Under the pieces are notes generated by a model. It saw nothing but the letters and a program-made list of their open reading frames with translations, had not been told where the DNA came from and searched no databases. Below, piece after piece: positions 45,696 through 55,796 of a stretch of DNA of 64,000 nt (its first letter is position 1; the number at the start of each line of letters is the position of its first letter). Position numbers and translations under genes: made by a program. Source of the DNA: Acanthosoma haemorrhoidale (lineage: Eukaryota > Arthropoda > Insecta > Hemiptera > Acanthosomatidae); NCBI GenBank assembly GCA_930367205.1, contig OV884014.1, positions 107,986,638 through 108,050,637 on the forward strand. Direction: 5' to 3'.

Positions 45696-47933
45696 TAGAT
45701 GAAAAAGCGAACCACTTACAAGGAGAGAGATTGTTTTTAATGGACTCGCAGTACCTGGGTTTTAATATTTCCTTTTGTTTTAATACCTTCACTAAATATG
45801 GCCACTGTGATGAATCGCAGGGGCCATCATCAATCTGCTTTTGTTCTCTTTCATTTCTCGTTTGTTCTTCATCTTCCGATCCATTCTATGCCTCCGCTCG
45901 CTCAAGTCACACTTCATTAAATATATCTTATTCTCACAGCCATCGCTACAATAACAGACACGTTTTTTTTTTTTTTGGTTATTTTAGAGAGAAGGCCTTC
46001 TCCGGGTAAGATGGACACTTATTTGGCAGCTCTGTGAATCAAGTCAACATTTACACCTAGTTACATTTTTTTTATTTGTCAACTTTTATGAAGAAAAAAT
46101 TTAATATAAATAAGCTTTTGGTTCTTGAAATGGATTTTTTTGAGAGGTGTTTGTTGATAATATACAAAGGTATACTTGCCTATACCTAACACAAATATGT
46201 CAAAAAGGCAGACCGACATTGCATACTTGGGTACAAGGAATGAGATATACCTGGTATAGTCACGAAATTAGGAACTTGAGACCCGCAATACACGTCAAGC
46301 CCTGGTAGCGCTCTGTGCACTTCTTCTCTTCTATCCACCTGATGTCTTTACTCCGATAATGTCAATCATTAAGCAATAATTGTTGTAAAGATATCACAAT
46401 TATACAATGTAACTAGTGTCCGAGCTAATGTTATAACAGTGCTCTGTATTAAGCAGCTCACTATATATTTTACATATTATAATAGTGATTCTCTCCGACA
46501 ATTTTCGACTTGGGCCAATATAAAAAGAATGCCCCCTCCACCGAAGAGGAACAAGATGGTGCTAAATACAAAAAGATGTTATGTGAAATACATTCTTTAA
46601 ATCTGTACTCTTAACGGCTTTGTCCGTATTAAAAAGAAAACACTACACTGTCATTGTCCTCTTGTGCAATATTTAAATTTCCTTGCACCGATATTTATAC
46701 TAATCCAACATTCAGATAATGAAATGGCTTACAATATAAATGTTATATAAATCAATTTCTGACTATTCACGGAGTAATTTCAAAGTTTATGCCTAGACTT
46801 TCCTTTATAATTATTAAAAAGCACAATTTTTAAAGAGTCAAATGTTTTTGTTTTAATTTGCGCAAATAACTAGTTTTGAATAGTAAAAGTTTTAACTAGT
46901 TTCTTCTACTTTAATATATCCGTTCGTTCGCTGGCTATTAGGACTAAATATTTTTAATACCACCCTTATAGTGCTTGCTATAAACTTTATGCTGTAATAT
47001 AATGTTTTATTGAGTACTTTTTAAATGCAGATGAGATGACTTGCATTAATGCAGTTTGCTATAACGCATTTGTAGATAATGGACTTATGAAGAGAATAGA
47101 CCAACATCTTCACACAGGTTGAAAGTATGACGGTGTGGAATATCATTTGCAAACCTGACCTCTTCTTTAAGTATTCTTTAAATATTCATTAGTCAATAAG
47201 GCAACCTTGATAAAGAAATTTTTTTAATTATTAATTTTCACAGGACATGATGAGCTAAATGACACTTAAAATTAAGGCTTCTTTTATCATTGAGTGTCCT
47301 AATCACTCGATGAAAACTTAATTTTTCTTTCACTTAAAGCTCCGTAAATTAGAACTCACCCTTCCTGCCATGATTTGAGTAAAAGAGTTCAGGCATAAAT
47401 AATAATACTAATTAATAAATCTGTGACTCATTGTAACACTTCCATCATCTTATATTTCTTTTCGTTTTCAAAATATCGTCAGATTTCATGACGTTTGTTC
47501 AATTACTCTTTTGCTTAGTAAATTATAAGTTGACGATGACTGAAGTTAGAGACGATGTCAGTCCAAAACCGCAAACGTAAGGAAATATTCAGTTTTTCAC
47601 AGTCGATGATTTTTTTTTTATTTTAGTAATAATTATATTGATGTGCATGTGACAAAGTCAATGGTTTTTATTTATTAAATAAAGTTTCTTGTGTAGTGTA
47701 CGTGGACATGGAATAGGCAACATTTTAGACTATAATTGATGGCTTTAGTTGGAGTATAAAAATTCATTATAAATTATTTAAATTTGTTTTTAATGTTGAT
47801 AATTTTTATTTAAATATTTTTGTTATATTATAGGATAAATATAGTCAATGGCTATACCAGTAATAAATAAAGATTTGTTTGTTTTGCTCCGTAAACCCAG
47901 ATATCTATTATTTTTACTGTCGTGGATAATCAC
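45696..47933 (-). other. Intron 1, 5' part
   Basis: AT-rich sequence following the exon 1 donor (reading on the minus strand). It holds a poly-T of about 16 at 45963-45978. No exon or element is recognised. Confidence 0.5.
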
Positions 47934-47987
47934 CTTCTTGCCGTCCCTGAACTTGACCGTTCCTTCAATGATGGCCGTGTAATCCAT
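47934..47987 (-). CDS. Dok7: Dok-7-like protein, exon 1 with start codon (PH domain N-terminus)
   Basis: On the minus strand the ATG at 47987 has G at -3 and G at +4, a good start context. The exon encodes MDYTAIIEGTVKFRDGKK in exactly 54 nt and ends AAGAAG|GTGATT with the donor at 47933-47932. The E-G-x-V-K-x-R-D-G-K-K pattern is the start of the vertebrate DOK7 PH domain, whose first exon is also 54 coding nt as far as I recall. Exon 2 at 35691-35736 continues it in phase. The frame is open upstream to a GTG at 48089, but no ATG lies there, so this start is preferred. Below the donor the frame continues into intron and should not be read. Dok-1 to -6 and IRS proteins lack this DGKKWKSRW form, so Dok-7 is the best assignment. 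Confidence 0.85.
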
Positions 47988-48190
47988 GCCGTTAGCAGCT
48001 AGAGAACATGTCACAAACACGCGAACAAAGAGAGAGAGTGCAGACACTGACTCGCGACGCACCAAACACGACGGCGGTCGAGCCGGCACTAATCTCTGTC
48101 ATCCCCTCCCTTTCACAGCGCATGCGCACTATCTCACTCTCTCTACCTTTTTTTTGTCCTTTCATCCCGCCGACCTAAGGTAGGTGTTAC
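47988..48190 (-). promoter_or_regulatory. Candidate promoter and 5' leader of the Dok-7-like gene
   Basis: This 200-bp region is far richer in CpG than the rest of the window. On the minus strand an initiator-like GAGTCAGTG has its candidate start A at 48048, giving a leader of about 60 nt before the ATG. Upstream are GA-rich runs (GAGAGAGTGAGA) and the palindrome GCGCATGCGC at 48118-48127, the core of the NRF1 (Drosophila Ewg) site. No TATA box is present. This is the composition of a broad, TATA-less promoter. It could also fire in the plus direction, but no plus-strand exon is recognised. Confidence 0.55.
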
Positions 48191-50068
48191 CTGTTGTACC
48201 CTTCTCAGAACCTCCTGCCTCCTGTGGCAGGCTTAATCACAGCCTGGGAATTACCTGGAAAGGTCCCCTCCCTTTAGCGGCCAGAAAAAAACTCAGTCAT
48301 TGTGTCGGCGATTCGATTAGCACTCGGAAGGCTAACAGAAACACAGCGATTTCCACCGAGCAGGACTCTAAACGGAAACAAAGATGAAAACCCAAATGGC
48401 GATCAGTGTCTCCATTTCACATGATTAAATCAAAAAATGGCCAGGCTGGTAGCTATGGGGTAAAATGATAGGCTTGTCACCTTGGAAAATGTTTAACTGT
48501 CATAGAAACGATAACAGCAACGATTAGGAGATATGATCAATTAAAGCATTATTTATACCGAAAAGTAGCCGAGATCTTTAGTTTGATAGAAAATTAATGA
48601 TTTATTAATGCAATGTAATCAGTTTTTTGTCGATATGGCTCTATGAAGCGTCCACCTCTTCTGTTTTGTACACTTGGAAATGATATTTTTGGATAACTAC
48701 TTTTTTGTAGAATTTCTCGTGAAAGAAAGAAATTGCTTAGCTTGGAGTCTTGTATTAAGTTTTCCTTGCGAGTTGCAACAGAGATGATTATTAGCCATTG
48801 TCGATAGTGTCGCAGAATCGATTGTACAGAATCTACCGAATTCGATTAACAATCGAACATATTGCAGGCGACAACATATTGTTTAGATAAAACAGAAAAC
48901 CATTATTTTTCTTCCCTTTAATAGACAGCGATATAAAATAGAAAATATTATTATTACAATAAATATGGTTACACTCACAGTCTCCTTTCTATGGATTCAA
49001 CCGTCAACTGATTTTCTCTCCCATTTCAGAGAAAATTCTCTCGAATGGTACCGAAGTGACAGGAACGCATGAATATTTTTTAGCAATGAAATTTTTATGG
49101 GCGAATATTCAGTCAATATTCCAGAACGTTCACCTGTTCTGGTATTCATTTAGTTCCTCAATGTAACATTTGGCAGCAATATACCCTTTTTTTTTTCAAA
49201 TTGATTGAATTTACATCGTAAATAACAACTGCAATTTATCACATATTACCCAGAAATAATTTTAAACACAATGTCTTTAAAGAAATATTGGTTCTATATT
49301 TGGGTTGCCAAAAAAATAAAAATAAAATAAGCTCAAAGTGAAGACCGTTCACAGAATATTCTTCAAGTCTTTTTCCAAAGAAAGATTACTGTGATGGTTT
49401 GGGAGGGGAGCTCGTTGATGGGTAGGAAGGACATGTTGAAAATATGGCGAATAAAACATCGATTGTTCTATGAATACAATCGACATACAATCGAAAATTG
49501 ATCATCCCTACTGAGTATATCTCCAAGTAGTACTCACGCACATAAGTCGTTTTTTTTCCTATAAATAAATAAATCTCATTTTAAATAAAAGCCTACGCTA
49601 AGAACTTGACAAGCGTAAGTTAGTTGCACCCGAATGAACAGCTAAGTCTACAATACAAAAATAATGAATACATTCTAGTTTAATTTGTCAAATTACATCA
49701 TCAACTTAGCCGACGAAAATCTGCGACGATCGCCAGCATTTGTAGTCTTTGTATACCATACCACCTACGTACCCATAGAGACGAATTGTGTTCTATTGCC
49801 GAGGAGTAGTCAACGTACGAAAATATTATGGAAACGAGATTTCTCCTTTCAATTGGTCTCTTAGTGCCTTGGTTACCAACAGATCATGGTGGGCTATTTA
49901 CTGTAGCTACCCTTTTTACAAATGTCCGTTATCATTGTGGAAACCCTCACTATATCTGGCTCGATTCCTATGGGTACACCAATGTTTTCCCACTCCCATA
50001 ATAAAAGTGTGAACTGTGTATTAATAACGTGGCAATATGTTAAATAAATCTTTACCACGCAACAACAA
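48191..50068. other. Upstream of the Dok-7-like gene; no gene recognised
   Basis: The first 200 bp are still GC-richer and carry a 67-codon plus frame (48184-48387) of no known similarity. The stretch at about 48780-49140 contains several ATTCGATT/AATCGATT words and non-repetitive sequence and might be regulatory. The rest is AT-rich. Confidence 0.4.
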
Positions 50069-50321
50069 GGGGCACCCATCACTGAAGTCAGACTAAATAA
50101 GAATACACTACATGCCTAGAGAGAATCTAGGCCCAGCCACCAGTGGACTCTCACCACTGTACCGAAACAACCAACCTCTACCGAGGCTTCCCACACCCCT
50201 TAATCCTGTCACACCACCTTCAAGCAGGTACTCCTAGTATAAGGATCCGATTAACCTAATTATGCTATATTTTTCCCTCATCCTGAATTTCTAACTAGAG
50301 AGCTTGGAAAAAAAAAAAATC
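50069..50321 (+). mobile_element. Jockey-like LINE, group B, 3' untranslated end
   Basis: It matches the complement of the 37.6-kb copy (GGGGCACCC, CTAGGCCCAGCCACCAGTGG, CCACCTTCAAGCAGG, AAGGATCCGAT, CTAACTAGAGAGCTTGG) and ends in a poly-A of about 12 at 50309-50320. Orientation is therefore plus. It is truncated just inside the ORF. No target duplication was found. Confidence 0.87.
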
Positions 50322-50638
50322 ATATTGAGTGGATCAAATCATTGGTCATACGTAATGGAAACTTAGAAGATTTTATTGACAGATAATTGATGAAAACAAT
50401 AAAATCCTTGGTGGCACTACTTTTTCATTTTATGTTAAATAGTTTTTAAGAATCGGACCAAGAGATTCTGCAAGGAATAAACTATTTGGAATAGACGTGA
50501 ATCTAACCCTAGTATTATCATTGGACGTCGGTGGCTGTGAGTGTACCTTTCTTGTAAATAAGTAATATTGTAGCAATAGTTTTAAAATTTAACATCACTT
50601 TGGTTAATATTACATTTTAGCTTTAAATATTACATAGA

Positions 50639-50880
50639 CTGCGTCACTCATCCCTATAATCCTCCTCGGAGACTGAAACGGCAGTGGCCTCGTGACCGGC
50701 TATAATCAAGTGACAGTGGGAGTCCTGGCAATGGCCAGTTTCTCCAATCATGTCCTGAATGAATGAGCGAGTGAATGACGAAATGTAAATATGGTATGAA
50801 TGATCGTATATCTTAATTACTTATTGCCTAGCAAGGCAGATTGTAATTTTAGCACAATAAAGGAATTTTATTATAATCTG
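50639..50880 (+). mobile_element. Jockey-like LINE, group A, with internal deletion and 14-bp target duplication
   Basis: Flanked by the perfect direct repeat AAATATTACATAGA at 50625-50638 and 50881-50894. It matches the complement of the 42.3-kb copy: CACTCATCCCTATAATCCTC, then CATGTCCTGA, then directly ATGAATGAGCGAGTG, then ...GCACAATAAAGGAATT. About 165 bp between CATGTCCTGA and ATGAATGAGC, present in the 42.3-kb and 33.1-kb copies, is missing. The element is thus 5'-truncated and internally deleted. Confidence 0.93.
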
Positions 50881-50894
50881 AAATATTACATAGA

Positions 50895-51872
50895 ATTTAG
50901 AAATGGAAAATGAACATTTATATATTTTATTTATCATGTATTTGTGAGTTTATTATTTTCTTTTTATTTATATTTGACCGTAATAGCCCCCCTTGAACTG
51001 TTTATGTATCTCACGAATGTTCTCGAACCCTTTAGTATCTCGGCCGAAGAACTTCGGGTAAGAATTAATTAAGACACGGAGAGAGAAGTATCTCATTTCC
51101 GTGGTGCCCATATTTGACGCATAAACGCGAGAATCGGCAATGAGGCACATATATCAATTACTCCACAAAGTAATTATTGAAGATCATAAATAAATCTATT
51201 ACTTGGCAACTATACGTAATACGTAAATTGTAACATTGTGTTTAATGAATTAGGTTAATTAATAATTCAAAAGGAACGAGTGAGGCAGTTAAATTTACAT
51301 CACAAAAGGAAACTAGTTTAGGAATAATAAAACGTTTACATATTTATAAAAACAAATTAATTCTTCCCGTTAAGTGTCAAGGCTGGTGTTAAAACAAACA
51401 AACATTATTATTCATAACCGCATAATAGCAAAGATACTCTTGACTACTAAATCATCTTAAAACATGAAAAAAAAACTAAACTAAAGCAGGATAGAAATGA
51501 AATAATCTACTAATGTATTAAATTATGTTGATATTAAAACAACACAGAAGACGCAAGTGGTGGAGAAGAAAACTCTCTTCCTGCCTTTTTTTGTTTTTTA
51601 ATTATCTATTCAATGTTTCAAAATTACTTAGCTATAACAATCAAGTTAGACACTCAACATTCTCGAGGAATTGAGAGCAGAGAAACAACCAAGTATATTA
51701 CTGCCGAGCAAGACATTTGAAAACACATTCGTATGAGCGGATGCAGAGGAAAATATGGTAGGACTTCAACACTTGTCAATAATTTGTCAATATTCTAATA
51801 ATATACAAATTCATAACAATACCTAACGACATTATATTAAATGAAGAAATAATCAGACGTCTGAATACGGCA
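50895..51872. other. AT-rich DNA, nothing recognised
   Basis: No gene, repeat partner or motif worth calling. The 60-codon minus frame at 50968-51150 is not supported. Confidence 0.45.
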
Positions 51873-52560
51873 ATTATTGCTATACAATTACAATCATCAT
51901 TGGGCAATAAGTAACTGTGATCAATGTTCTTATTCATACCATATTTAGAATTCATCATTCACTCGCTCATTCATACATTATTTACAAACAGCCCAGAGAC
52001 CTCTCAAATCCACATGGTTGTCACCTCCCTCGCGTGCGAAAGAGGAAGCCGTCAGTCACCTCACCGGATACAATCCAGCGGAGGCTGACAAAGATCGTGA
52101 GAGCCACAGACGCTCAGCTCATGATTGGAGAAACAGGCCATTTCCAGGACTCCCACTGTTTTTATAGCAGGTCACGAGGCCACTACCGCTTTAGTACCCA
52201 AGGAGGATTATAGGGATGAGTGGTGCAGTACAATGACTGTGCTAGGGGATTAGGTTGGTTGGATAGGTTACTATGGAATTTCATGAACTTGGAAGGGATG
52301 AGTTCGAGAATATAAGGTATATTAAGATCGTTATGAAGGGTTTTGTTGCTGACGTAATAAGGGGCATTTACTATTGTTCTCAGGACTTCTGATTGAAAGG
52401 ATTGGATGCACTTGATGTTCGACTTTTTTGCAGTCCCCCATAGCTCTATTCCGTATGTCCAGATTGGGTTTAGTATAACTTTGTAGATTAGTAATTTATT
52501 TTCTATTGGAAGTTGGAAACTTCTTCGAAGTAGTCAGTAAAGTTGTCCAAAGCGTCTGTT
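51873..52560 (-). mobile_element. Jockey-like LINE, group A, diverged copy
   Basis: Same order of blocks as the 42.3-kb and 33.1-kb copies: TTACAATC, TCATTCACTCGCTCATTC, CCTCGCGTGCGAA, GAAGGGTTTTGTTGCTGACG, CCATAGCTCTATTCCGTATG. It ends at 52560 by 5' truncation within the reverse transcriptase (complement of LYRLLQ region). It has more substitutions and small deletions than the other copies (for example around the CTCACCGGATAC block). The plus frame at 51917-52213 is antisense. No target duplication is clear. Confidence 0.85.
52220..52560 (-). pseudogene. Broken reverse transcriptase tail (group A)
   Basis: It corresponds to the last ~110 codons of the frame at 42696-43064. The blocks for the IWTYGIELWG and RIQSF regions are recognisable on the minus strand at about 52420-52480, but substitutions and indels break the frame. 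Confidence 0.65.
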
Positions 52561-52794
52561 AAAGAAGTAAATATGTATCTATAGTAAATATATTTAATTT
52601 ATATTAAATTCAAGTTTTCGCCAATATAAATACTTATGTATAATATGTTTTTGTCTAACTGAGCTAGTTTTATTTTCTTAAATTTAAGTCCGATCTTTGC
52701 TCAAATATTTTTACACAAAAGTTAATATAAATTGTTTGACTCTCGTTACTGGTTTTAAGCAAATAGGCTACATCACCTAGACGTTTCTCTTCTT

Positions 52795-52947
52795 TAAACA
52801 CTGATTCCACCCACCTCCTTTAGGCATTCCACACCCTATATCCTTCTCATACATCCTTCAAATGGGACTCCCCTTAGTTAAAGGCACTAATTAGCCCAAA
52901 ATAATTTTCCTTTATTTTTCCCACATCCTATTTTATAAGTTTAAGAG

Positions 52948-52988
<41 letters not shown>
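52795..52988 (+). mobile_element. Diverged jockey-like 3' end (group B relative) with 38-bp poly-A
   Basis: CCACACCCTATATCCTTCTCATACATCCTTC, CTTTATTTTTCCCACATCCT and TAAGAGCTT correspond in order to the 3' untranslated region of the group B copy at 50069-50321, but with many differences. It ends in an uninterrupted run of 38 A (52951-52988). Such a long pure tail suggests a young insertion or replication-slippage growth, in contrast to the diverged body, so this is probably a separate subfamily. Confidence 0.6.
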
Positions 52989-52993
<5 letters not shown>

Positions 52994-53305
52994 TAACATC
53001 AGATAATTTTCGTTAGCTATAGCTGATTGAAAATACTGAGAATTGGATCCATCAGAGATTAGAAGACGTACTCTCAAATAATACAGGTGATGAATCAATG
53101 GTGACAAGATAACACCTGAGGCATATCGTTTGTACATGTCCACATGTCGCCTCGTATTCATCATTGTGCTTTTAACTAAAATATTAATCTAACAACTTAG
53201 GAATATAACTTAACCTTTTAGGCATGTAATGGGACGAGTCCTAACAAATGACTTTTTTTTCTTGTTAATTTAAAAATAATTTTATTTAAACACAACCTTT
53301 TGTTT

Positions 53306-53624
53306 TTAATATTCCAAATATCTACCGTTGTGTTCTATGGTGTGTTGCCATATCGAGGCTAGCTGTCGGATTCCTTCACAATAAATATGTTTGGGTTTTG
53401 AACTGACGAAATCTGCAACTCCGTTTTGAAACTCGTCCTGAGAATTGAAGGTTTTTCCTTGGAGATAGTGAGCCATCGGCTGGCACAGATGGTAGTCGGA
53501 AGGTGCTAAGGCCGGACTGTAAGGACGGGGGTGTAGAAGAAGCTCAATCTCATCCTGTTCTGATACGTTTTGTTTCGTGTAACGAGAAGTATGGCGTTAT
53601 CTTGTGTCGGAAAGGGTCAACAAT
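53306..53624 (-). pseudogene. Mariner transposase, C-terminal part, catalytic residue mutated
   Basis: Read on the minus strand from about 53606: DNAILLVTRNKTYQN holds the second catalytic Asp (the DNA..P block of mariners). After a frame break come PYSPALAPSDYHLCQPMAHY and a C-terminal helix SIWQHTIEHNGRYLEY to a stop at 53308-53306. In mariners the block is SPDLAPSDYH; here the third catalytic Asp is Ala (codon GCC at 53512-53510), consistent with one A-to-C change. The frame break plus this change make the protein inactive. The piece stops at 53624, where an LTR begins, and the upstream half of a mariner gene resumes at 54688. It is probably one copy split by insertion. Confidence 0.85.
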
Positions 53625-54687
53625 TGTCGGAGGGCGTCACTAGGGGAGTGCCTGATCACTCTAGCCCTGGTGACAAGTGCGGATTGTTGTAGTTTACAAC
53701 ATGGACCATGTTCCATGTAGGCGTTAATATCTGACTCCATTTATTGATAGGGATGTGTCCCGACAATACACTGTGTTCAGGATGAGGTTAAGAGGTTCAT
53801 AAAGAACCTTCATAAGACCAGTTATCAGAGTTCGGGCGAGAGATCGGCAGCGTAATAGGTACAAGTCATCAGAGGTCTGCTAGAGGCTGTGAGGTGACTG
53901 CCCAGAGGTGTGGCAGAGAGAGAGTAGACTAGTAGAAGATTCCAGGGCCCCGGGGCCCTGGAGTATCGCGACTTTCGAGATGCAGAGACTAGAGAAGAGT
54001 GAAGAGTGAGCCTACCAGGGCCAAGTGGCCCTGGTGTAAAGTGACAAGTAGTGCGGCTGTGGAGACTAAGAAACAGAGTGTCTCCGAGGGCGAAAACCCC
54101 TTGATTTAAACATCCAAGGCCCCTTCCTGCTGGGAGGCGGAGCATGTCTGCAGAAGGTATGTTTTATTATGCCCGTTGGTCTAAAAGGGTGTGCTTTATG
54201 ATGTCACACCTCCCGAGCTACGTGACTTAAACTGTTTCTGGCATGATTTTATGACCGCCGGAACGTGACTGAAGGTCTTAGTAATAACCTTGTAAAACCG
54301 TGTTGGTTTTATTAGGTGCCTAACCTAGGCAGAGGCAGAGGTGGCTAGCCCTAGATTTGCATTTCTATTATAATACATTATGAACCAGAGTGTAGGGTAA
54401 TTTACATATCTGTACCTCGGAGAGATACAACACTATGTCCATTTTCATAACTTTACAGGAGAGGAGTTTTAAACTTTCTATTCTAACATTCTATTTAACA
54501 ACATTCTACATATTGTTGTACAACATTCTACATATATATTGAACATTCTATTTATTGTTATTTACATCATGCAGTTGTTATAAAATGAAAAAAAACCTTT
54601 TTTACCTTAATAAAGTCAATATGGAAAAAAATGGACATAGTGTTGTATCCCTCCGAGGTACAGATATATAGTTAGCGCTTCGCTACA
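53625..54687. mobile_element. LTR copy, related to the 16.5-kb solo LTR, carrying a nested MITE
   Basis: It begins TGTCGGAGGGCGTCAC and ends GTTAGCGCTTCGCTACA, the two termini of the 594-bp LTR at 16521-17114 (inverted). Shared inner blocks include CCTGATCAC, CTAGCCCTGGTGACAAGTGC, GGCGTTAATAT, CCCGACAAT.CACT and GGGAGGCGG. Excluding the 262-bp MITE it is about 800 bp, longer than the other LTR, with an insertion-rich middle that carries two strong palindromes (53942-53961 and 54014-54035). No matching target duplication is seen at its edges, so recombination or later change is possible. The minus frame at 53825-54145 lies within it and is not called a gene. Confidence 0.78.
54406..54667. mobile_element. 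MITE with 40-bp inverted ends, nested in the LTR
   Basis: ATATCTGTACCTCGGAGAGA at 54406 onward continues to ACACTATGTCCATTTT, and its complement occupies 54627-54667 with about two mismatches. The element interrupts the LTR end, since the 16.5-kb LTR lacks it between the GGTGATTTAAC and GTAGTTAGCG blocks. The core (about 180 bp) is AT-rich with repeated CATTCTA words and no coding. The target is AT-rich (TA or TATA). I cannot assign a superfamily. Confidence 0.88.
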
Positions 54688-55230
54688 TCTTGTTTAAGCA
54701 AAACTCGATTTATTTTTACTAAACCAGAGTAATGCTGGGTCTCATCATCCATTATTTGTAACTGATCACTATTCTAGAATGAATTATGCCTTCGTAATTA
54801 CAAAATACAGAGAGAATCGTTCGAATTGCCCATACTTGGAGGCTGGCACAGCTGATTGCAGCCTAACCATTGTTTATTGGTCTTAGGGTTTCTCCTATAT
54901 ATCTACTTTTCATCAAAAGTAATAATTCTTTTAATGAAACGATGGACATTTGGGTTTTTCAAAAGTTGTTAAGAAATTTCTAGTGGACGTCGTGCCTGCT
55001 CAGCGGTCAGCTCATGGGGAACCACTCTTGATCAGCGGTTCACTTTCCCCAAGCTATGGGGAGCCCAGACGATTTATGGTGTATTGGGAAACTCCACGCT
55101 GTCTTGCCAATTCCCGTGAAATTTTCGCTCCTGTTTCCTGCTTGATTTGCTGCATTCTCTTCTTCCAACTGCCAGGACAATCGGGTTTTAGCAGGAGGAA
55201 AGTCACGTTTCTAATATTAATTAGAATCAT
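54688..55230 (-). pseudogene. Mariner transposase, N-terminal and central part, with stops and frameshifts
   Basis: On the minus strand the DNA-binding region reads KKRMQQIKQETGAKISRELA then RQRGVSQYTINRLG (an HTH). After a break come NPNVHRFIKRIITFDEK, a stop, and RRNPKTNKQWLG. FDEKW with following NPK..KQWL is the first catalytic Asp block of mariners; here the Trp codon is TAG (54905-54903). NYEGIIHSRIV then follows in another frame. The order and strand fit the C-terminal piece at 53306-53624, so both may be one gene interrupted by the LTR at 53625-54687. The plus frame at 54950-55303 is antisense. Confidence 0.83.
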
Positions 55231-55398
55231 GTTGTTTCAGAGAAGGCAAGACGAGGTCATTTTGTTAACAGATTCGTCCAGTCTAGTCCAGGGATTAAAG
55301 TGATATAAACATTAATTGAATTTGAAAAACAAATCAAAGTGATTGAAATCGGTCATTTTTATGACTCGCTGCATTATGTATGGAATTCTAAAACTCTG

Positions 55399-55712
55399 TT
55401 ATGATAAAATTACAATCTGCCTCTTCGGCCAGTAAGTAATTGTGACAAATGTTTCCATTCATACCATATTTACAATTTTCATTCACTCGCTCATTCATAC
55501 AGTATTTAAAGACAGCCCAGAGAACTCCCAAATCCACACGGTTGTATACTCCCTCACATGCGAAAGTGGAAGTGGAGTCTTGGGAAGTCACCCGCGCTCC
55601 TCCGTCAGCAGCGTCACCGAATACGAGCCAGTGGAGCCTGACCAAGAGCGCGAGAGCCACAGACGCTCAAGACATGATTGGAAAAACTGGCCATTGCCAG
55701 GACTCCCATTGT
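55399..55712 (-). mobile_element. Jockey-like LINE, group A, 3' end fragment
   Basis: It matches the 3' part of the 33.1-kb and 42.3-kb copies from TTACAATCTGCC through TCATTCACTCGCTCATTC, CCGCGCTCCTCCGTCAGC and GACCAAGAGCGCGAGAGCC to GGACTCCCATTG, then stops. It does not reach the reverse transcriptase. The two plus-strand frames across it (55442-55763) are antisense shadows. No target duplication is clear. Confidence 0.87.
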
Positions 55713-55796
55713 TCCATTCTATATAGTTATGTCAAATATACAGAAATTCCTTTCTTGTTGTGAAGATATCGTTAACAGAGTAAAAATCTGATAAAC

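Noticed and set aside
45373..45792. Long open frames on both strands (Ser/Leu-rich and Arg/Glu-rich)
   Set aside because: They are translations of the GA microsatellite.
47823..47933. Continuation of the exon 1 frame past DGKK
   Set aside because: A GT donor follows DGKK, the family continues with WKSRW found in exon 2, and the downstream translation is unlike a PH domain.
47988..48089. In-frame N-terminal extension of Dok-7 exon 1
   Set aside because: It would start at GTG rather than ATG, it overlaps the CpG-rich leader and initiator-like site, and the family begins close to the downstream ATG.
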